DNA of 64,000 nt from Castanea sativa. Taxonomy: Eukaryota > Streptophyta > Magnoliopsida > Fagales > Fagaceae. Location of the stretch: contig NC_134018.1 of assembly GCF_040712315.1 (NCBI RefSeq), positions 14,652,835 to 14,716,834 of the forward strand, in the 5' to 3' direction. Each line of letters starts with the position of its first letter. Within the stretch, counting starts at the first letter, position 1. Under the pieces are notes generated by a model, which did not search any database, was not told where the DNA came from, and worked only from the letters and a program-made list of their open reading frames with translations. Of the stretch, positions 11,600 through 22,920 are shown in pieces. The translations under genes and the position numbers were made by a program.

Positions 11600-12060
11600 C
11601 TAGGATGTGAGAGGAAGACAGAGAAATGGGAAGGTGAGCACATGGATTTGAAAACTATAGAGCAGGATTCACGAATATTCTTCGATTGAAATAAATAAGG
11701 AATTGCGGTCAGTCACACATTCATATTGGAGCCATATTCTTCCCTTTTTATTTTTACTTCCGTATTCAACTGAGAGACTTTGACTAAGTCTCAAGTTTGA
11801 TCCAGGCTTATAGACAACTGAGAGACTTGGAATGTAAGAGAAATGTACATTTTGCAAAAAAAAATCTCGTCTCCACATTCCATCCTTTGCTTCTCTGTGA
11901 CGGAATTTGTTCCCAGGCTCTCAAGAATATACCATAGTTTATTGAGCAGAAAATTTCTTGCTAGTTTCTCTCACCATGGTTGTACCATACTCTGCAAATT
12001 CCCACTTAATTTCCAACAAATTATGGTACGAAACTAGAGAAGAAACAAACTAAAGCGCCA
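11600..12060 (-). other. Upstream flank of S-receptor gene (duplicated)
   Basis: Non-coding DNA 5' of the S-receptor exon 1. It aligns by eye with 32900-33215 plus 34629-34760, where the same flank is split by a solo LTR. The empty insertion site is seen here as GACGGAATTTGTTCCC near 11900. From 12060 to 12744 the DNA is AT-rich and I see nothing. Confidence 0.65.
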
Positions 12061-12744
12061 ATTAATATTGACAAGTACATCCTAAAATAAAATATTGACA
12101 AGTACGAATTTGAGCATATTAAATTTTGTTTTCTTTGAGAAGCTTTTGATCTAGAATCAAATCTAAATACAATTTCATTGACAACTTAATTTTGACATAT
12201 TTTGTTATTAGGATTTGCCAACACATCTTTGAACCATAATGAATTTGATAATGCAATATCTCAGAAACTGAGTAGCAATCAGGTAACAACAAATTTTCTC
12301 TTGATTGCTAATCATCTATTGATTTATTAATCCTTAATTACCACTTTTATCTACGCTTGGTCACCATTGGCTCTTAGCCAACCATTTTAATGGGGGGATA
12401 TTTTCGAACTCGAACTTGGAGTCTTATTAGAACTACATTTTCATTTGTTAAGAAATTGGTTAAATAGAATATAAGTAGCCTTAAACCTTTTTATTTTATA
12501 TATATTGAAGGGGCTATTATTTTTTTTTTTTCTATTTTTCTATTTTCTATTTTTTAGATTATAACTAGGATAGAAAATTATGTAAATTTTTGTTTTATAA
12601 CACGTAATTATGATCAAAATTTTAGTCATTTTTTATTTTTCTTAAAATGTATTTAAGACGAAAACCATGAAAAATTTATTTTCTTTTGATATAATTATAT
12701 AATCAATAAAGAAGTTTATTCATCAATGGTTTTATTATTTTTTT

Positions 12745-13090
12745 GGGTAATTACAAATTACACTAAAGTTTGGGGGTGTTTAGATTTTACACCCTAAAAT
12801 TTTAGAATTTGGATTTTACCCCCTGAAATTTGGGGTATTTGGATTTTATACCCTGACGTTTCAAAATTTGAATTTTACCCTTCTAAAGTTTGGAAGTGTT
12901 TCGATTTAACTCTCCCAAGTTCTGAAACTTTAGAGTGTAAAATCCAAATGCCACTAAAATTTAAGGGGTGAATTCTAAGTGTAAAATTCAAACACTTTCA
13001 AACTTTAGGAGGCAAAATCCAAATTCTGAAACTTCAAAGTGTAAAATCCAAACACCTCCAAACTTTAGGGGTATAATTTGCAATTTACCC
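12745..13090. mobile_element. Foldback Mutator-type MITE
   Basis: 346 bp with very long inverted repeats: the left arm GGGTAATTACAAATTACACT matches the reverse complement of the right end GGGTAAATTGCAAATTATAC, and the match continues for roughly 150 bp into each arm (aaagtttggaggtgtttggattttacac). The flanks share a 9-bp TATTTTTTT (12736-12744 and 13091-13099), the size expected for Mutator-like elements, although this target is low complexity. No ORF. Confidence 0.75.
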
Positions 13091-13099
13091 TATTTTTTT

Positions 13100-13786
13100 T
13101 TTTAATAAAATAAATGGTGACTCTATATGCACACCCCTGAAGATGTTTGTAGACATCGCATTTCGTACCCTTACGACTCGGGCCGTTGTTTCCCAAATGA
13201 TACTTAAACTCTAAGGCCCAAGGCCAGTTTAGAGTCCAATGAGATATCAAATTGACTTGAGGAGTGTTAAAATGGAAAATATAATATTTTAAATGAGTAA
13301 AAATCTATTTTTGGAAATAAAATGACCAAAGTGGTCCTCGGCCTGCATACGTGGGCCAAAGCATGCGTATGCAGGCACATTTCTACATACGCAACTAGGA
13401 TTTTAGAAGCATAAGAAATGCAAGTTTTCTGTAATAATAGCTAAGGTTTGGAATAAATCTCACATCGTCTAGGAGTTGTTCTAAGCCCCTATTTTCAACT
13501 ATAAAAAGCCTTATATGGTATATTTTCAAAACACATAGAAATCCTACGGGAAAAATCTAAGATTTACTAGAAAATAGTGAATCAAAAAGGAGTTTTTCCA
13601 TAAGAACTGCCAATGTGCTACAGCGGAGTTTTTCACAAAACACCCTCAAGTCATTTTTATTTGATTAGGACCTGAAAATGTCCCAATCTTTTGAGGTTAA
13701 AGTTTCTAATCACAGTTTTATTAAATAATGATAGATTCCACTGAGGAGAATGGTCAAAAATCAAGCTTAGGAGCTTTTGCTTTGAG
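13100..13786. mobile_element. Probable LTR-derived non-coding DNA
   Basis: Contains a plausible TATA box (ctataaaaagcctt near 13500) and a stretch (cgcatttcgtacccttacgactcgggcc near 13160) typical of retroelement leader DNA. No termini, target duplication or ORF can be supported. It is truncated on the right by the LTR that starts at 13787. Confidence 0.35.
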
Positions 13787-14771
13787 TGTTGGAAAATTTA
13801 GACCCCAGTTGATAGAATTAAGAAGTTTTAAACCCAAGTTGTTAATTAGATTTATTATGAATAAACTTGTTAAAACAAACAAACATCAATATCATGTCAA
13901 AATCATATGCAGTGGAAAAGTAAATAAGACAAGATATGATGACCTAGAAAAACCAATGAAACAAACTAGTTTCACAGTAAAAAACCTGGGGGGAAACCTT
14001 CCCGAAAAGCAATTCACTATAGTAAAGAGAAGTTTCAGATATAGTACAAAACCTTTGTTCCTAGACTCTACAATCCCCGTAGATGAACTTACAGCAGAAA
14101 CCTTCTACCGCTTCAGAACCTCTAAGCTCTTCAATATATAAACACCACCCTTTTTATGCACGGATCCCAGTACGTGACTAACTCCTTTGCATAAATCCCA
14201 GTACGTGACTCACTCACCAACTTAAGGAAGAAGAATGTTGGCTGCAAAGTTCTTCACTTCATCTGCAATGAAGATCAAGAAGCACTTGGTTACAAAACCC
14301 TAAGGTGCAAAGACGCAGTAGCTTCTTTCTGAGAGAATAAGGATTCGGTCACCTTTTGCATATGTTCTCCTTGTATTCTCTTATGTGACGACCTTTAAAA
14401 TAAGTCTTATATATGTCTAGGGTTATGAGAAAAGAAACCTTACACATACATGTTAACATGGACTGAAAATCAAATCTGGAAATCTGAATTTTCTAAAGCT
14501 CGATAGATACAGCTGTCGAGCTAGCTGTCGAGACCTCGATAGATAGCTATCTGTCGAGCAGCTGTCGAGGTTTAATGAATCAGCACTTCTTCACTTGTTT
14601 CTTGGACAGATTTGCATGGTTTCAATACTTGACTTGAACTCTTGTTCTTTGAAGTATTAAACACATCCTAGATCTACCTAAATACAAGTAAAGTGCGTTT
14701 TGTCAAAGGATTAGTCAATTACATAAAATGTTGACATATGTTTTTAACAACCAATCACATATGTCCTTACA
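13787..14771 (-). mobile_element. 3' LTR of minus-strand family 1 element (type B)
   Basis: 985 bp beginning (minus strand) TGTAAGGACATATGTGATTG and ending TCTAAATTTTCCAACA. A purine tract AAAAGGGGAGTT precedes it, so it is a 3' LTR. U3 and R match the other family 1 LTRs (tttgacaaaacgcacttta, gtagatctaggatgtg, ctcgatagatagct), but the U5 half is the type B form seen in the solo LTR at 43421-44440. The 5-bp left flank TTGAG has no partner at the other end of the element. Confidence 0.8.
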
Positions 14772-16837
14772 AACTCCCCTTTTGGCAATCCATGACAAAA
14801 CCACAACAAACAAATGAACATATAAGAGAAGTCATAAATCACTTTATTTGTATTAACTTGTTAAGTGCAATAAAATCTATCCTAACACAAACTCTTGAAA
14901 AACTTTGCAAGAAAAGAGTTCATGACAAGGAAGACTTTGACAATCTGTATTTCTGAAACACTTAAACAAAACTCATCAAGGCATTTTTGTGTGAAACAGA
15001 AATAATAGATTGCATACAAATAAAGAAACATGTGTATAAAGAAAGAAAAGAAACAACACATGTAAGAGTAGGTGAAAAACATATATCAACATATAAAGAA
15101 TGTAAGTACAATGTATGTCAAAAATGGTCACAATACCGGTGTACAAGAAGAAGAAGCTAAAAGTAGCTTCTACAACAATAAGGAGGTAAACACTCCCCCT
15201 AACAAGATAAAACACATCTCCCCCTTACAAGGGCATATATTTCTCCTCCTAACATATATAATCTTAAAAAAGAAACCACATATTTCCACAATTTCTCTCC
15301 CTTTTTGTCATGATTGACAAATGGTACAAGAAGCTATAAAGCTTCACCTGAGAAACATAAAGATGATCAAGGGGCATAAAGAATCCATAAAAATGCATGA
15401 ATGTAATGAAACAAGATGCTATGGATGACAAGATCAAAGAAATATGAAAAACATGTGAAAAACAATGCCTGCAAAAAAATCTCGATCGATCGAGGAGCTA
15501 TCGAGCAGGTGTCGAGGAGACAGGAACTTTCTTGATGTATCAAGGAGCTATCGAGAAGGTGTTGAGATTGCGATAAGAAAAAGCTGAAGAGCTCGATAGA
15601 TAGCCTAGCTGTCAAGAGGTGTCGAGGATCTGTCAAGATTGCTTAAAAATAGTTTTTCAAAGAAGAGAAAAACACAGACATGAATGCAATTAAACATGCT
15701 ACTCAACCAAAGATCCAAACAACATTTTGATCTCTCAACAAGAAAAAGTCATGCATTTTGATCCAAAACACACACACACACATACAAACACACACACTAA
15801 ACACACTAAACAAGTCTAACCAATTTTATATTTCAAAAACAAGTCAAGACAGTTTAGTGAGCATACATTAACGCATGTAAACCTTGTGATGGCGAAATCA
15901 CATTGTACCTACACATGTATCAAAAATAGTAAAGAGTTTTGCGTGTTGTGTGTGAAAACATCGCAAGATTGCATAATTGTCTCTATGTTATGACGATTTG
16001 AGATATGAGAAAATCACTTTAACTTACACACAATCGTAACTGTTTGATGGGGACTATCACTTTTGAGGTACATCCTATAACTCCCACATCTTCCAGAATA
16101 CACGCTTGCAATCATATTTTAAAGTATTTTGTTCTTTTTACTTTTATTTTCTTTGCATATATATATTTTTTTTATTAAGCATATCATGTATGGGTATATA
16201 AAAGAGAGAAAAGAAATACCCAATTATGTTAAGCTTTTTGATATTGCATTTTTGCTATGCCGAAGCATACGAATGTCATTGACATTGCACTTTTGCTATG
16301 CCGAAACATACAGATGTCATTTCATGATTGGCGGGTAATAGTGGTGAGATGGTTATTTATGCCTTTCTCTTAGGATTTTCTAGTCCTTCCCGTCAAAAAG
16401 AGTGATACATATGTTAAGTACAAGAGATCACTTAACCTTACTCATCATAAACAAAGAGCCATAAAGCTCGCTTGCTTAGTTGTGCATAAAGATGCTCATC
16501 TAAGCTACAAGAGATACAAAGTTTAGAGAACTCTGTTTCAATGGCCATTTTAAGGTTTATAAGAACCAATGTACACAAACACACTGTTTTTGTGTTTTTT
16601 TGATTTTTTTTTTTTTTATTTTGAAAAAAATAAAAAATAAAAACTAAACAACCAAACAAAAACAGACAAGCAACATGAAAGCATGAAAGAAAGATGCAAA
16701 TGCATGAAGGCATGATAGAAAGGTGCAGATGCATGAAAGCATGATTTCAACAGCAGATAAGAAATCAAGCGAAGAGAGTCCTACTTTAGATAGAAAGAAT
16801 TAAAGCAGAGGACAACATAAAAGACAATTAAGTCTTA

Positions 16838-17166
16838 CGCTCTGTTTGTTTCAACAATGATGTTTTCTAGAAAATGAGTTATTTTCTAAAAATCATTTTC
16901 TATAGAACGATCTCATTTTCCAATGTTTGGTAGCAACTTTAAATAAGTTGAAAAACAACCTTCTAACTTCCCTTATTTAACTTGCTGTGAGATAGAGTTA
17001 TTTTCCAAAAATATTTAATGGAAAACAATTCCCAAAAATAAGCCATACTTTTTATGTTGACTAAAGATAGTTTTCCTTTAACTCATATTTTTTTATATGC
17101 TACCAAATACTGAAAAATAGGGAAAACTATCTTTACACAAGGTTTTCCATTGAAACAAACGGAGCG
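16838..17166. mobile_element. MITE (TTA target duplication, Harbinger/Tourist-like)
   Basis: 329 bp. The left end CGCTCTGTTTGTTTCAA and the reverse complement of the right end CGCTCCGTTTGTTTCAA form a terminal inverted repeat of 17 bp with one mismatch. The trinucleotide TTA flanks both sides (16835-16837, 17167-17169), which fits PIF/Harbinger-type MITEs. The interior is AT-rich with ttttcc/ggaaaa inverted words. It is absent from the homologous part of the complete family 1 copy, so it inserted later. Confidence 0.75.
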
Positions 17167-17360
17167 TTAGGCTCTTTTCTCACCCACACAGCACGAGTCT
17201 TTAACCGTGAAGATAAAAAGGCACATGTCCTAGTATGTCTACTAAAGGATATAGAAGAATTAAAATTTTCCTAAAATTGATTTTAAAAGCTCAAAGCTTT
17301 TAATAACTCTCCAAACAAAGGTATAGGTCCTTAAAAGGAAACCTGTGACCGTTTGGACAC

Positions 17361-18068
17361 TTACTTTTGAGGATACAACTTAAAGCAATTAGGACGAATG
17401 TGTCTAGAAACACCACAATGGTGACAAACATGAGTAGTTTTTGAACTACTATGCTTCCTAGAAGGAGGTCTAACCTTAGAGGTTGACAGAAATCTCAACT
17501 TGGGACACTTTGGCCTAATATGACCAGCAATATGATAATGATGACAAATGGGGACAAATTCAGATTTTTCATTCAACTTAGAAGGAGTTTTAGACATAGG
17601 TTTAGAAACTTCAGCGTTAACATCAGATTGTTTACCTTTGTCTATCCTAGCAATATTAGCCTTCAACTCTTGATTATTCCTTTTAAATGGAGGAATATAA
17701 AAATCTTTTTCTTTTGAGTTATGCTCAACAACAAGTTTGGCACTAGTTAAATTTTCAACTTCAGTTTTAAACTCAACTAGTTGTTCTTCCAAACACTTAA
17801 TTTTGTCCACCTGAGATAAAATTTGATTTTTAAAATTCTCATTCAAATTGTTGGCTTCATCCAATTTTGCAATCAAATCATATTTTTCAAGCTTGACCTT
17901 TTTAAATTTAGCTTTTAATTTTATAGAACATTCAAGATATTTCATATAAAAATTATAAAGCTTGTAATAGGCATCTTGAATATCATCATCGCTATTCAAC
18001 ACAAGATCATGCAAATCAAAACAATCAAGAGTTTCCATGACAACAGGGGTCAATGGATTACACAGCAA
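17361..18068 (-). pseudogene. Gag C-terminal half with two CCHC knuckles
   Basis: A 235-codon open frame, the longest intact piece of family 1 Gag. Residues about 30-115 form a Lys/Glu coiled coil (KYDLIAKLDEANNLNENF). The C-terminus carries two zinc knuckles about 45 residues apart: CHHYHIAGHIRPKC, in which the second Cys is Tyr, and CHHCGVSRHIRPNC, which is complete. Gag of Copia-type elements packages element RNA into cytoplasmic particles. The N-terminal UBN2 part, present in the copy at 51.4 kb, is missing, and the frame opens only about 20 bp from the primer site, so this is an internal deletion. The homologous frame at 52232-53185 confirms the identity. Confidence 0.8.
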
Positions 18069-18089
18069 AGATTAAATCCTAATAAGAGT

Positions 18090-18109
18090 GTGCCTGCTCT
18101 GATACCATT
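18090..18109 (-). other. Primer binding site, initiator Met-tRNA
   Basis: On the minus strand, AATGGTATCAGAGCAGGCAC directly follows the LTR end TTGGCCTATCA. The TGGTATCAGAGC core is the standard complement to the 3' end of plant initiator Met-tRNA. Confidence 0.85.
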
Positions 18110-19071
18110 TGATAGGCCAAAAATGTATTGACTCCTTGTGATAGATTAATTGATTAATTAGCCAAGTTGAATTAATTAATCAATTTAACGTGCAAACGCG
18201 TGGTAGCACAAACAAATCACCAATAAACTAAATGCAGTGGAAAATAAATTTGACATGGTGATTTGTTTACGAATGGTGAAAACCTCCAAGGTAAAAACCC
18301 CACCAGGTGATTTTAAGGTCACCACTCCCGAAAATCCACTATTATCAAAACAAGCGGTTACAAATAAAGGAATCCCAATACCTTATACCGACCTATAATT
18401 GAGCCCTTACCCCAATACCCAATTGAACTTGTTCTGTAGTGACAATCTCTCCTTTTGATGCATGGCTCCCAGTACGTGACTACGGATCCCAGTACGGGAA
18501 TTCAATCACCAACTTGAGAAAGATGTTGGTTGCAAAGTTCTTCTTCTCTTCAACAGATGAAGATCATGAAGTTGCTTGGTAACAAAACCCTACGATGTAC
18601 AAACACAGCAACTTCTTCAAGAACTAAGACGAAACTAGGTTTCCGGTCACACTTGTGGAATTCTGCTCTTGTGCAATTGTGCTCTCAGCTGTGTTACCAG
18701 ATACGGCCCTTAAAATAATCCTTATATGTCTAGAGTTATGAGAAAAGAAGTCCTAAAGACATATTCACCGATTGGAGTCAAAACAGATCAAAACAGATGC
18801 CTATCCGTTGAGCTACTGTCGAGTCACGGGTTCAACAACTCCACAGATCTCGATAGATGCTAGCTGTCGAGCTTTAATGAACAACACTTTCTTAACTTAA
18901 ATCTTGGATAGACTTGCATGGCTTCAATATTTGGACTTGAACTCTTATTCCTTGATGTATTAAACATATTTTAGATTTACCCAAATACAAGCAAAGTGCA
19001 TTTTGTCAAAGGATTAGCCAATTACATAAAATGTTGACATATGTTTCTAACAACCAATCACATATTACCTG
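18110..19071 (-). mobile_element. 5' LTR of minus-strand family 1 element (type A)
   Basis: About 960 bp ending TTTTTGGCCTATCA, as in the LTRs of the complete copy, and containing the block gtggggtttt...aaacaaatcacc in reverse. The expected first bases TGTTAGGACATATGTG are replaced by CCAGGTAATATGTG at about 19071, exactly where plus-strand family 1 sequence begins. The outer end of this LTR is therefore broken by a rearrangement. Confidence 0.75.
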
Positions 19072-19301
19072 GCTTATCTATCGAGCTTTTCAGTTGATTC
19101 TTATCGCAATCTCGACACTTCTCGATAACTAGGTGGATCGATCGAGAAATTTCTTGTCCCCTCGATAGCTCCTCGATACCTCCTTGATCCATCGAGCTCT
19201 GTTGTGGACATCTCTAGACACCTCTCGATAGTTGCATCTGTCTAAGCCTTTATATCTCAACACCTCTCGACACCTCTATCTATCGAGATTTACTAAACAG
19301 C

Positions 19302-19319
19302 TATATATATATATATATG
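19302..19319 (+). promoter_or_regulatory. TATA tract upstream of the downstream ORF
   Basis: A TATATATA run followed by a CT-rich leader. It occupies the same place as the clean TATA box at 54689-54698 in the other copy, about 540 bp before the ORF start, with a candidate 5' UTR intron between. Confidence 0.45.
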
Positions 19320-19444
19320 TTTTAGCACTATCTGATCCTTACTCTCTCAATCTGTCCGCGTCTGTTCACCTCCCAAACACTCTCTTCCCTCTCAAAACCT
19401 TCAACCCACATGATTTTCGGTCTTTTCTTGCTTAAAATCACTTG

Positions 19445-19852
19445 GTATGATCTCTCTTTCTCTCTTTCTCTCATTCTTCATGATCTTCTCATGCATTCAT
19501 TTCTAGGTTTTGAGTTTTTGAAAATTTTTGGGGATTTTTCAAAATGTTGAGTTTTTGTAAAACTTTTGGTATAGGTTTTGTAGATTTAATCTTACAAACT
19601 TCATACATTGCATCTCATGTGCATTATAACTATATTTTCATGCATTTAGATGTGTGTTATATCAGTTAATCTGTTTGTGTGATGATAGGTTTAGATTGGG
19701 CTGAGCCCATGATGATATTACTATTGCACGTCACATGTTCATACATTATTATGCATATGTCCTTTACATTCAATATATATTTCTGTATATTTGAACTGCT
19801 TGGGACTTTTTGAGTTTTTCTTTCTTCCCCCTCTCTCTCTAGTTTACGTAAG
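19445..19852 (+). other. Candidate 5' UTR intron of the downstream ORF
   Basis: Donor CACTTG/GTATGA and acceptor TTTACGTAAG, preceded by a CT-rich tract, remove 408 bp and leave the ATG 8 bases downstream. The aligned copy has donor CACTTG/GTAAGT (54835) and acceptor TTTACGTTAG (55220). Conservation of both sites in place supports a real intron, but splicing is inferred. An alternative acceptor CTCTCTAG lies at 19842. Confidence 0.5.
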
Positions 19853-19859
19853 TGTGTTA

Positions 19860-20999
19860 ATGGCACCAAAACGTAAGTCTGCTCCGTCCTATAACCCTCT
19901 TCGTTCTAGGGCCTCTTCATCTTCTGATCCTACCCCCTTTTTTGTTCGGTTCCGTGATGAGAAAGTCCAAAAGGACTTCTTGGAGAACTTCTCTAAACGA
20001 GGTGTTCATTCGGAACGCCGAATTATTTTGTCGGATTTTGCCGACACTGACCTTCCCAATGTCTTTTACAGTTGGGAATGGGAGTCACTTTGTGATGTCC
20101 CGGTCACATGTCCTTCCATGCTAATCTAGGAGTTCTACTCCAACCTGCATGAAATTGATACTTCAGTACCTCTCTTTCATACTCGCGTTCGAGGTACGCG
20201 CATAATGGTCACACCGGAGTTGGTATCCGATGTGCTCCGTGTCCCAAGGGTTGCATATCCTGACTACCCCGGTTGTGAGCGTCTGAGGACTGTGTCCAAA
20301 GACAAGATGATCTCTATTTTCTGTGAGCACCCAGCTAATTAGGGCCATCGTCAATTTACACTATGTTCGACCTTTGCTAAAGGTCCTAGATTCGTGAACA
20401 TGGTGATGACTTTTGTTTTGCACCCTCTTTCACACTATAACTCTATCACAGAGCCCCGTGCTCGATTTCTGTTGTCCCTTCTTGAGGATCTCGCTATAGA
20501 TTTTCCTTCCCATTTCATTACTTCTATCATAGATGTGTATAGGGATATGGCAACCCGTGATAAGCTCATCTTTCCTTCAGCTATCACACAGATTTTATGC
20601 CATTTTTCTGTTCTTTTTCCCTCATCCAACCACTTCTCTGCTATGTGTGTCATTGACTATGCTACCGTTAAACGGAACGAGGCGCAGTTTCATTCAAGGC
20701 GGTCCGGTTCGACATCTCCTCCCACTCCTTCAGCTCCTTCTACCTCTACTCCTTCTACTTCAATGGGAGGTGTGACTTTGGATACGATCATGGCGCAGCT
20801 TCAGCGCATTGATGCTCGCCTCGATACACTTTCTACCGAGTTTTGTCAACTAAACACCCGTGTCGGTCGTATTACTAGACGGCAGGCTCGCCTTGGTGGC
20901 TCTGTGGAGTCTCCCTCTCCTCTTCTCGAGGCATTCGAGACATCCGATGATGATGGTTCTGACAACAATGAGGATTATTTTAAGGGCCGTCAAGTGTAA
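19860..20999 (+). pseudogene. Downstream ORF (plant-transposon-domain-like protein), copy 1
   Basis: A 380-codon frame starting MAPKRKSAPSY, interrupted by only two stops (TAG at 20127 and 20340) and no frameshift. Segments: basic N-terminus, a Ser/Thr/Pro linker, a globular region of about 230 residues (FLENFSKRGVHSERR, LVSDVLRVPRV, CERLRTVSKD, TFVLHPLSHYNSITEPRARF), a Pro/Ser/Thr linker, then a short coiled coil (MAQLQRIDARLDTLSTEF) and an acidic tail. The pattern resembles the putative plant transposon protein domain found in many plant retroelement-linked ORFs of unknown function; this is recognised by eye, not by search. Both stops are one C-to-T type change from Gln or Trp, and the other copy has the sense codon there. 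The last codons (EDYFKGRQ) come from LTR DNA after a deletion fusion. Confidence 0.7.
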
Positions 21000-21550
21000 G
21001 GCAAAGTTTTATTCATGCAAATTGTGACCGGAGACAGAATTTGCCCTAGTTCATCTTTCTCTTGAAAAAGCTACTGCGTTTATACGCCGTTGGGTTTTAT
21101 GACCAAGGAGCTTCGCGATCTTCATCATGTTGATGAACTGAAGAACTTGCAGTCAACATCTTTCACAAGTTGGTGAGTAAGTCACGTACCGGGAGTTGTG
21201 CATTGAAAATGAGAAATTGTCACTATAGAACAAGTCCAATTGTATATTGGGGTAAAGGTTCAATTGTATGTTGGTATAAGGTACTAGGATTCCTTAACTT
21301 GTAACCGCTTGTTATGATAATAGTAGATTCTCGGGAGTGGTGACCTTAAAATCACCCAGTGGGGTTTTTGCCTTGGAGGTTTTTCCTATTCGTAAACAAA
21401 TCACCGTGTCAAATTTATTTTCCGCTACATATTAATTTAGTTGGTGATTTGTTTGTGCTACCACGCGTTTTGCATGTTATTTGGATTAATTAACTTGGCT
21501 AATTAATTGGTTAATTCATCATAAGGGGTCAATACATTCTTGACCTATCA
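20974..21550 (+). mobile_element. Family 1 LTR, 3' part (type A)
   Basis: 577 bp from the R region (GGATTATTTTAAGGGCCGTC) to the terminal TTCTTGACCTATCA. It is 5' truncated by fusion to the ORF at 20973. It abuts Ty3 pol sequence at 21551 without a recognisable target duplication. Confidence 0.75.
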
Positions 21551-22815
21551 AAGGTGATTGCAATGATGAAGAACATGGGATTCATGTTTGGTATGGGCCT
21601 TGGAAAAGAAGGAAAAGCGGTAGTTGAGTTCCCAAACATCAAGACTCAAGTGACTAGGGAAGGTTTAGGATTCTTTGAAGGCTGCGACAGAATCAAGAAA
21701 GACCTTGGCACTCTCAATGGGAACTTTGTGAAGGAAAGGGGAAACTTCCCCTATTGTGGCTTCCTCGAACCTTGGGTAGGTAAGGATAGAAAGGAGTATC
21801 CGGGTTGGGAAATGATCTATAATGAAAAACTCACTTTTAAGAAGAAGCCTGCGGTGGTGATCAAAGAGATGCAAGAAGAGGTCAATTGAGTGAATTGCAT
21901 GGATGCTGAAGCAATAAAGACCATGATGAAGACAAGTGGGGACGCGTTCGCCATCACCAATGAAGAGTCAAGAGATCCTTTCATATTCATCATGCCTAGT
22001 GTGGGGCCCGTTAATAATTGAACTTAGGTTGGGTTTTCTAAGAACATGGGGAAAAAAGTTTTATAATGCAAATTCCAATGTATTTTTCAATATTTTCAAT
22101 AAGATGAATTCTGATTTGGCTTGCTTTGATGTGTCCCATAACATTGAAATTCTATACTTAAATTATTCAAATGAATTTGAAAATGAAATTAATAAAAAAT
22201 TGGAAAAGAAAAATGAACCTATGGAACTAATTCTTGAAACTATTAATTTGGGCAATGATGAGAATCCATGCTTAATTAAAATTGGCTCAACTCTAAATGA
22301 AAAAGAAAAGAAAGATCTTCAAGAACTCCTCATGGAATTTCAAGAGGTGTTTGCATGGTCCTATGAAGACATGCCTAAGTTTGATCCCAAGATAGCTCAA
22401 TATCACATTGATACTCACGACCACATGGTACATGTCAAGCAAAAATTGAGAAGAATGAGGACCAGATGGCTTTTAAAAATCAAAGAGGAAGTCACTAAAC
22501 AATTAAAAGCAGGGTTCATCAAACTCGTACACCAAGCTGAATGGGTAGCCAATGTTGTGCCCGTACCTATGAAGGATGGGAAGGTGAGGATGTGTGTGGA
22601 TTTTAAGGACTTGAACAAAGCATGCCCTAAAGATGGCTTTCCTCTCCCATTAATGTCTTAGTAGATAACACAGAAGGAAGTGCATTGATGTCCTTCATGG
22701 ATGGTTTTTTGGGATACAACTAAATCAAGATGGCTCCTAAGGACATGACCAAAACCGCCTTCACTACTGAATGGAGAATCTATTGTTACACGGTAATGTC
22801 ATTTGCTCCCATCAA
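21551..22815 (+). pseudogene. Ty3-type pol fragment: G-patch and RT N-terminus
   Basis: The first frame (21554-21889) has a G-patch-like core (GFMFGMGLGKEGK and GLGFFEGCDRIKK), as found in some Ty3 polyproteins between protease and reverse transcriptase. The second frame (about 22068-22661) holds the RT approach region: EVFAWSYEDMPKFDP, AGFIKLVHQAEWVANVVPVP and MCVDFKDLNKACPKDGFPLP. From 22663 to 22815 the reading decays with stops (traces of MSFMDGF and KTAFTTEW). The catalytic DD box, RNase H and integrase are absent. The VRMCVDF-DLNKACPKD motif suggests the Tat/Athila side of Ty3. Both ends are truncated, on the left by a family 1 LTR. Confidence 0.8.
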
Positions 22816-22900
22816 AGTAGGGCGGAGCATTGAGAGATTGTGACTGATCCATCTCGAAAGGAGTCTTGGATCGCACTTAAGTAATGAAACCATAGCAAGT

Positions 22901-22920
22901 GCACCCGCTCTGATACCAAT
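22901..22920 (-). other. Primer binding site (Met-tRNA type)
   Basis: The minus strand reads ATTGGTATCAGAGCGGGTGC directly after the LTR end AATCTGATTTTTCA. Only about 100 bp of leader (22816-22900) remains before Ty3 sequence, so the element body is lost. Confidence 0.8.

Larger units (their letters stand above)
13787..19071 (-). mobile_element. Family 1 non-autonomous LTR element, minus-strand copy
   Basis: Order on the minus strand: 5' LTR (19071-18110), primer site (18109-18090), gag 3' half (18068-17361), a non-coding region homologous to 53.2-54.5 kb, then 56.4-56.95 kb homologous sequence, a purine tract and the 3' LTR (14771-13787). Compared with the complete copy at 50327-57962 it lacks the N-terminal half of gag and the whole downstream ORF (a deletion corresponding to roughly 54.5-56.4 kb). 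A MITE sits inside it at 16838-17166. The two LTRs do not match in their U5 halves. Confidence 0.75.
19072..20973 (+). mobile_element. Family 1 fragment, plus-strand copy carrying the downstream ORF
   Basis: Internal family 1 DNA equivalent to about 54378-56330 of the complete copy: a TCGA-rich cluster (19080-19290), TATA tract, CT-rich leader, candidate intron and the downstream ORF. It starts abruptly against the minus-strand LTR at about 19071. On the right it fuses inside the ORF C-terminus (20974) to the R region of a type A LTR, having lost the 3' non-coding region, purine tract and U3. Confidence 0.7.

Noticed and set aside
11045..11689. Overlapping ORFs on both strands (up to 152 codons)
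   Set aside because: They lie in a hAT-like non-autonomous element with GA and homopolymer runs; low-complexity Ser/Lys/Arg products.
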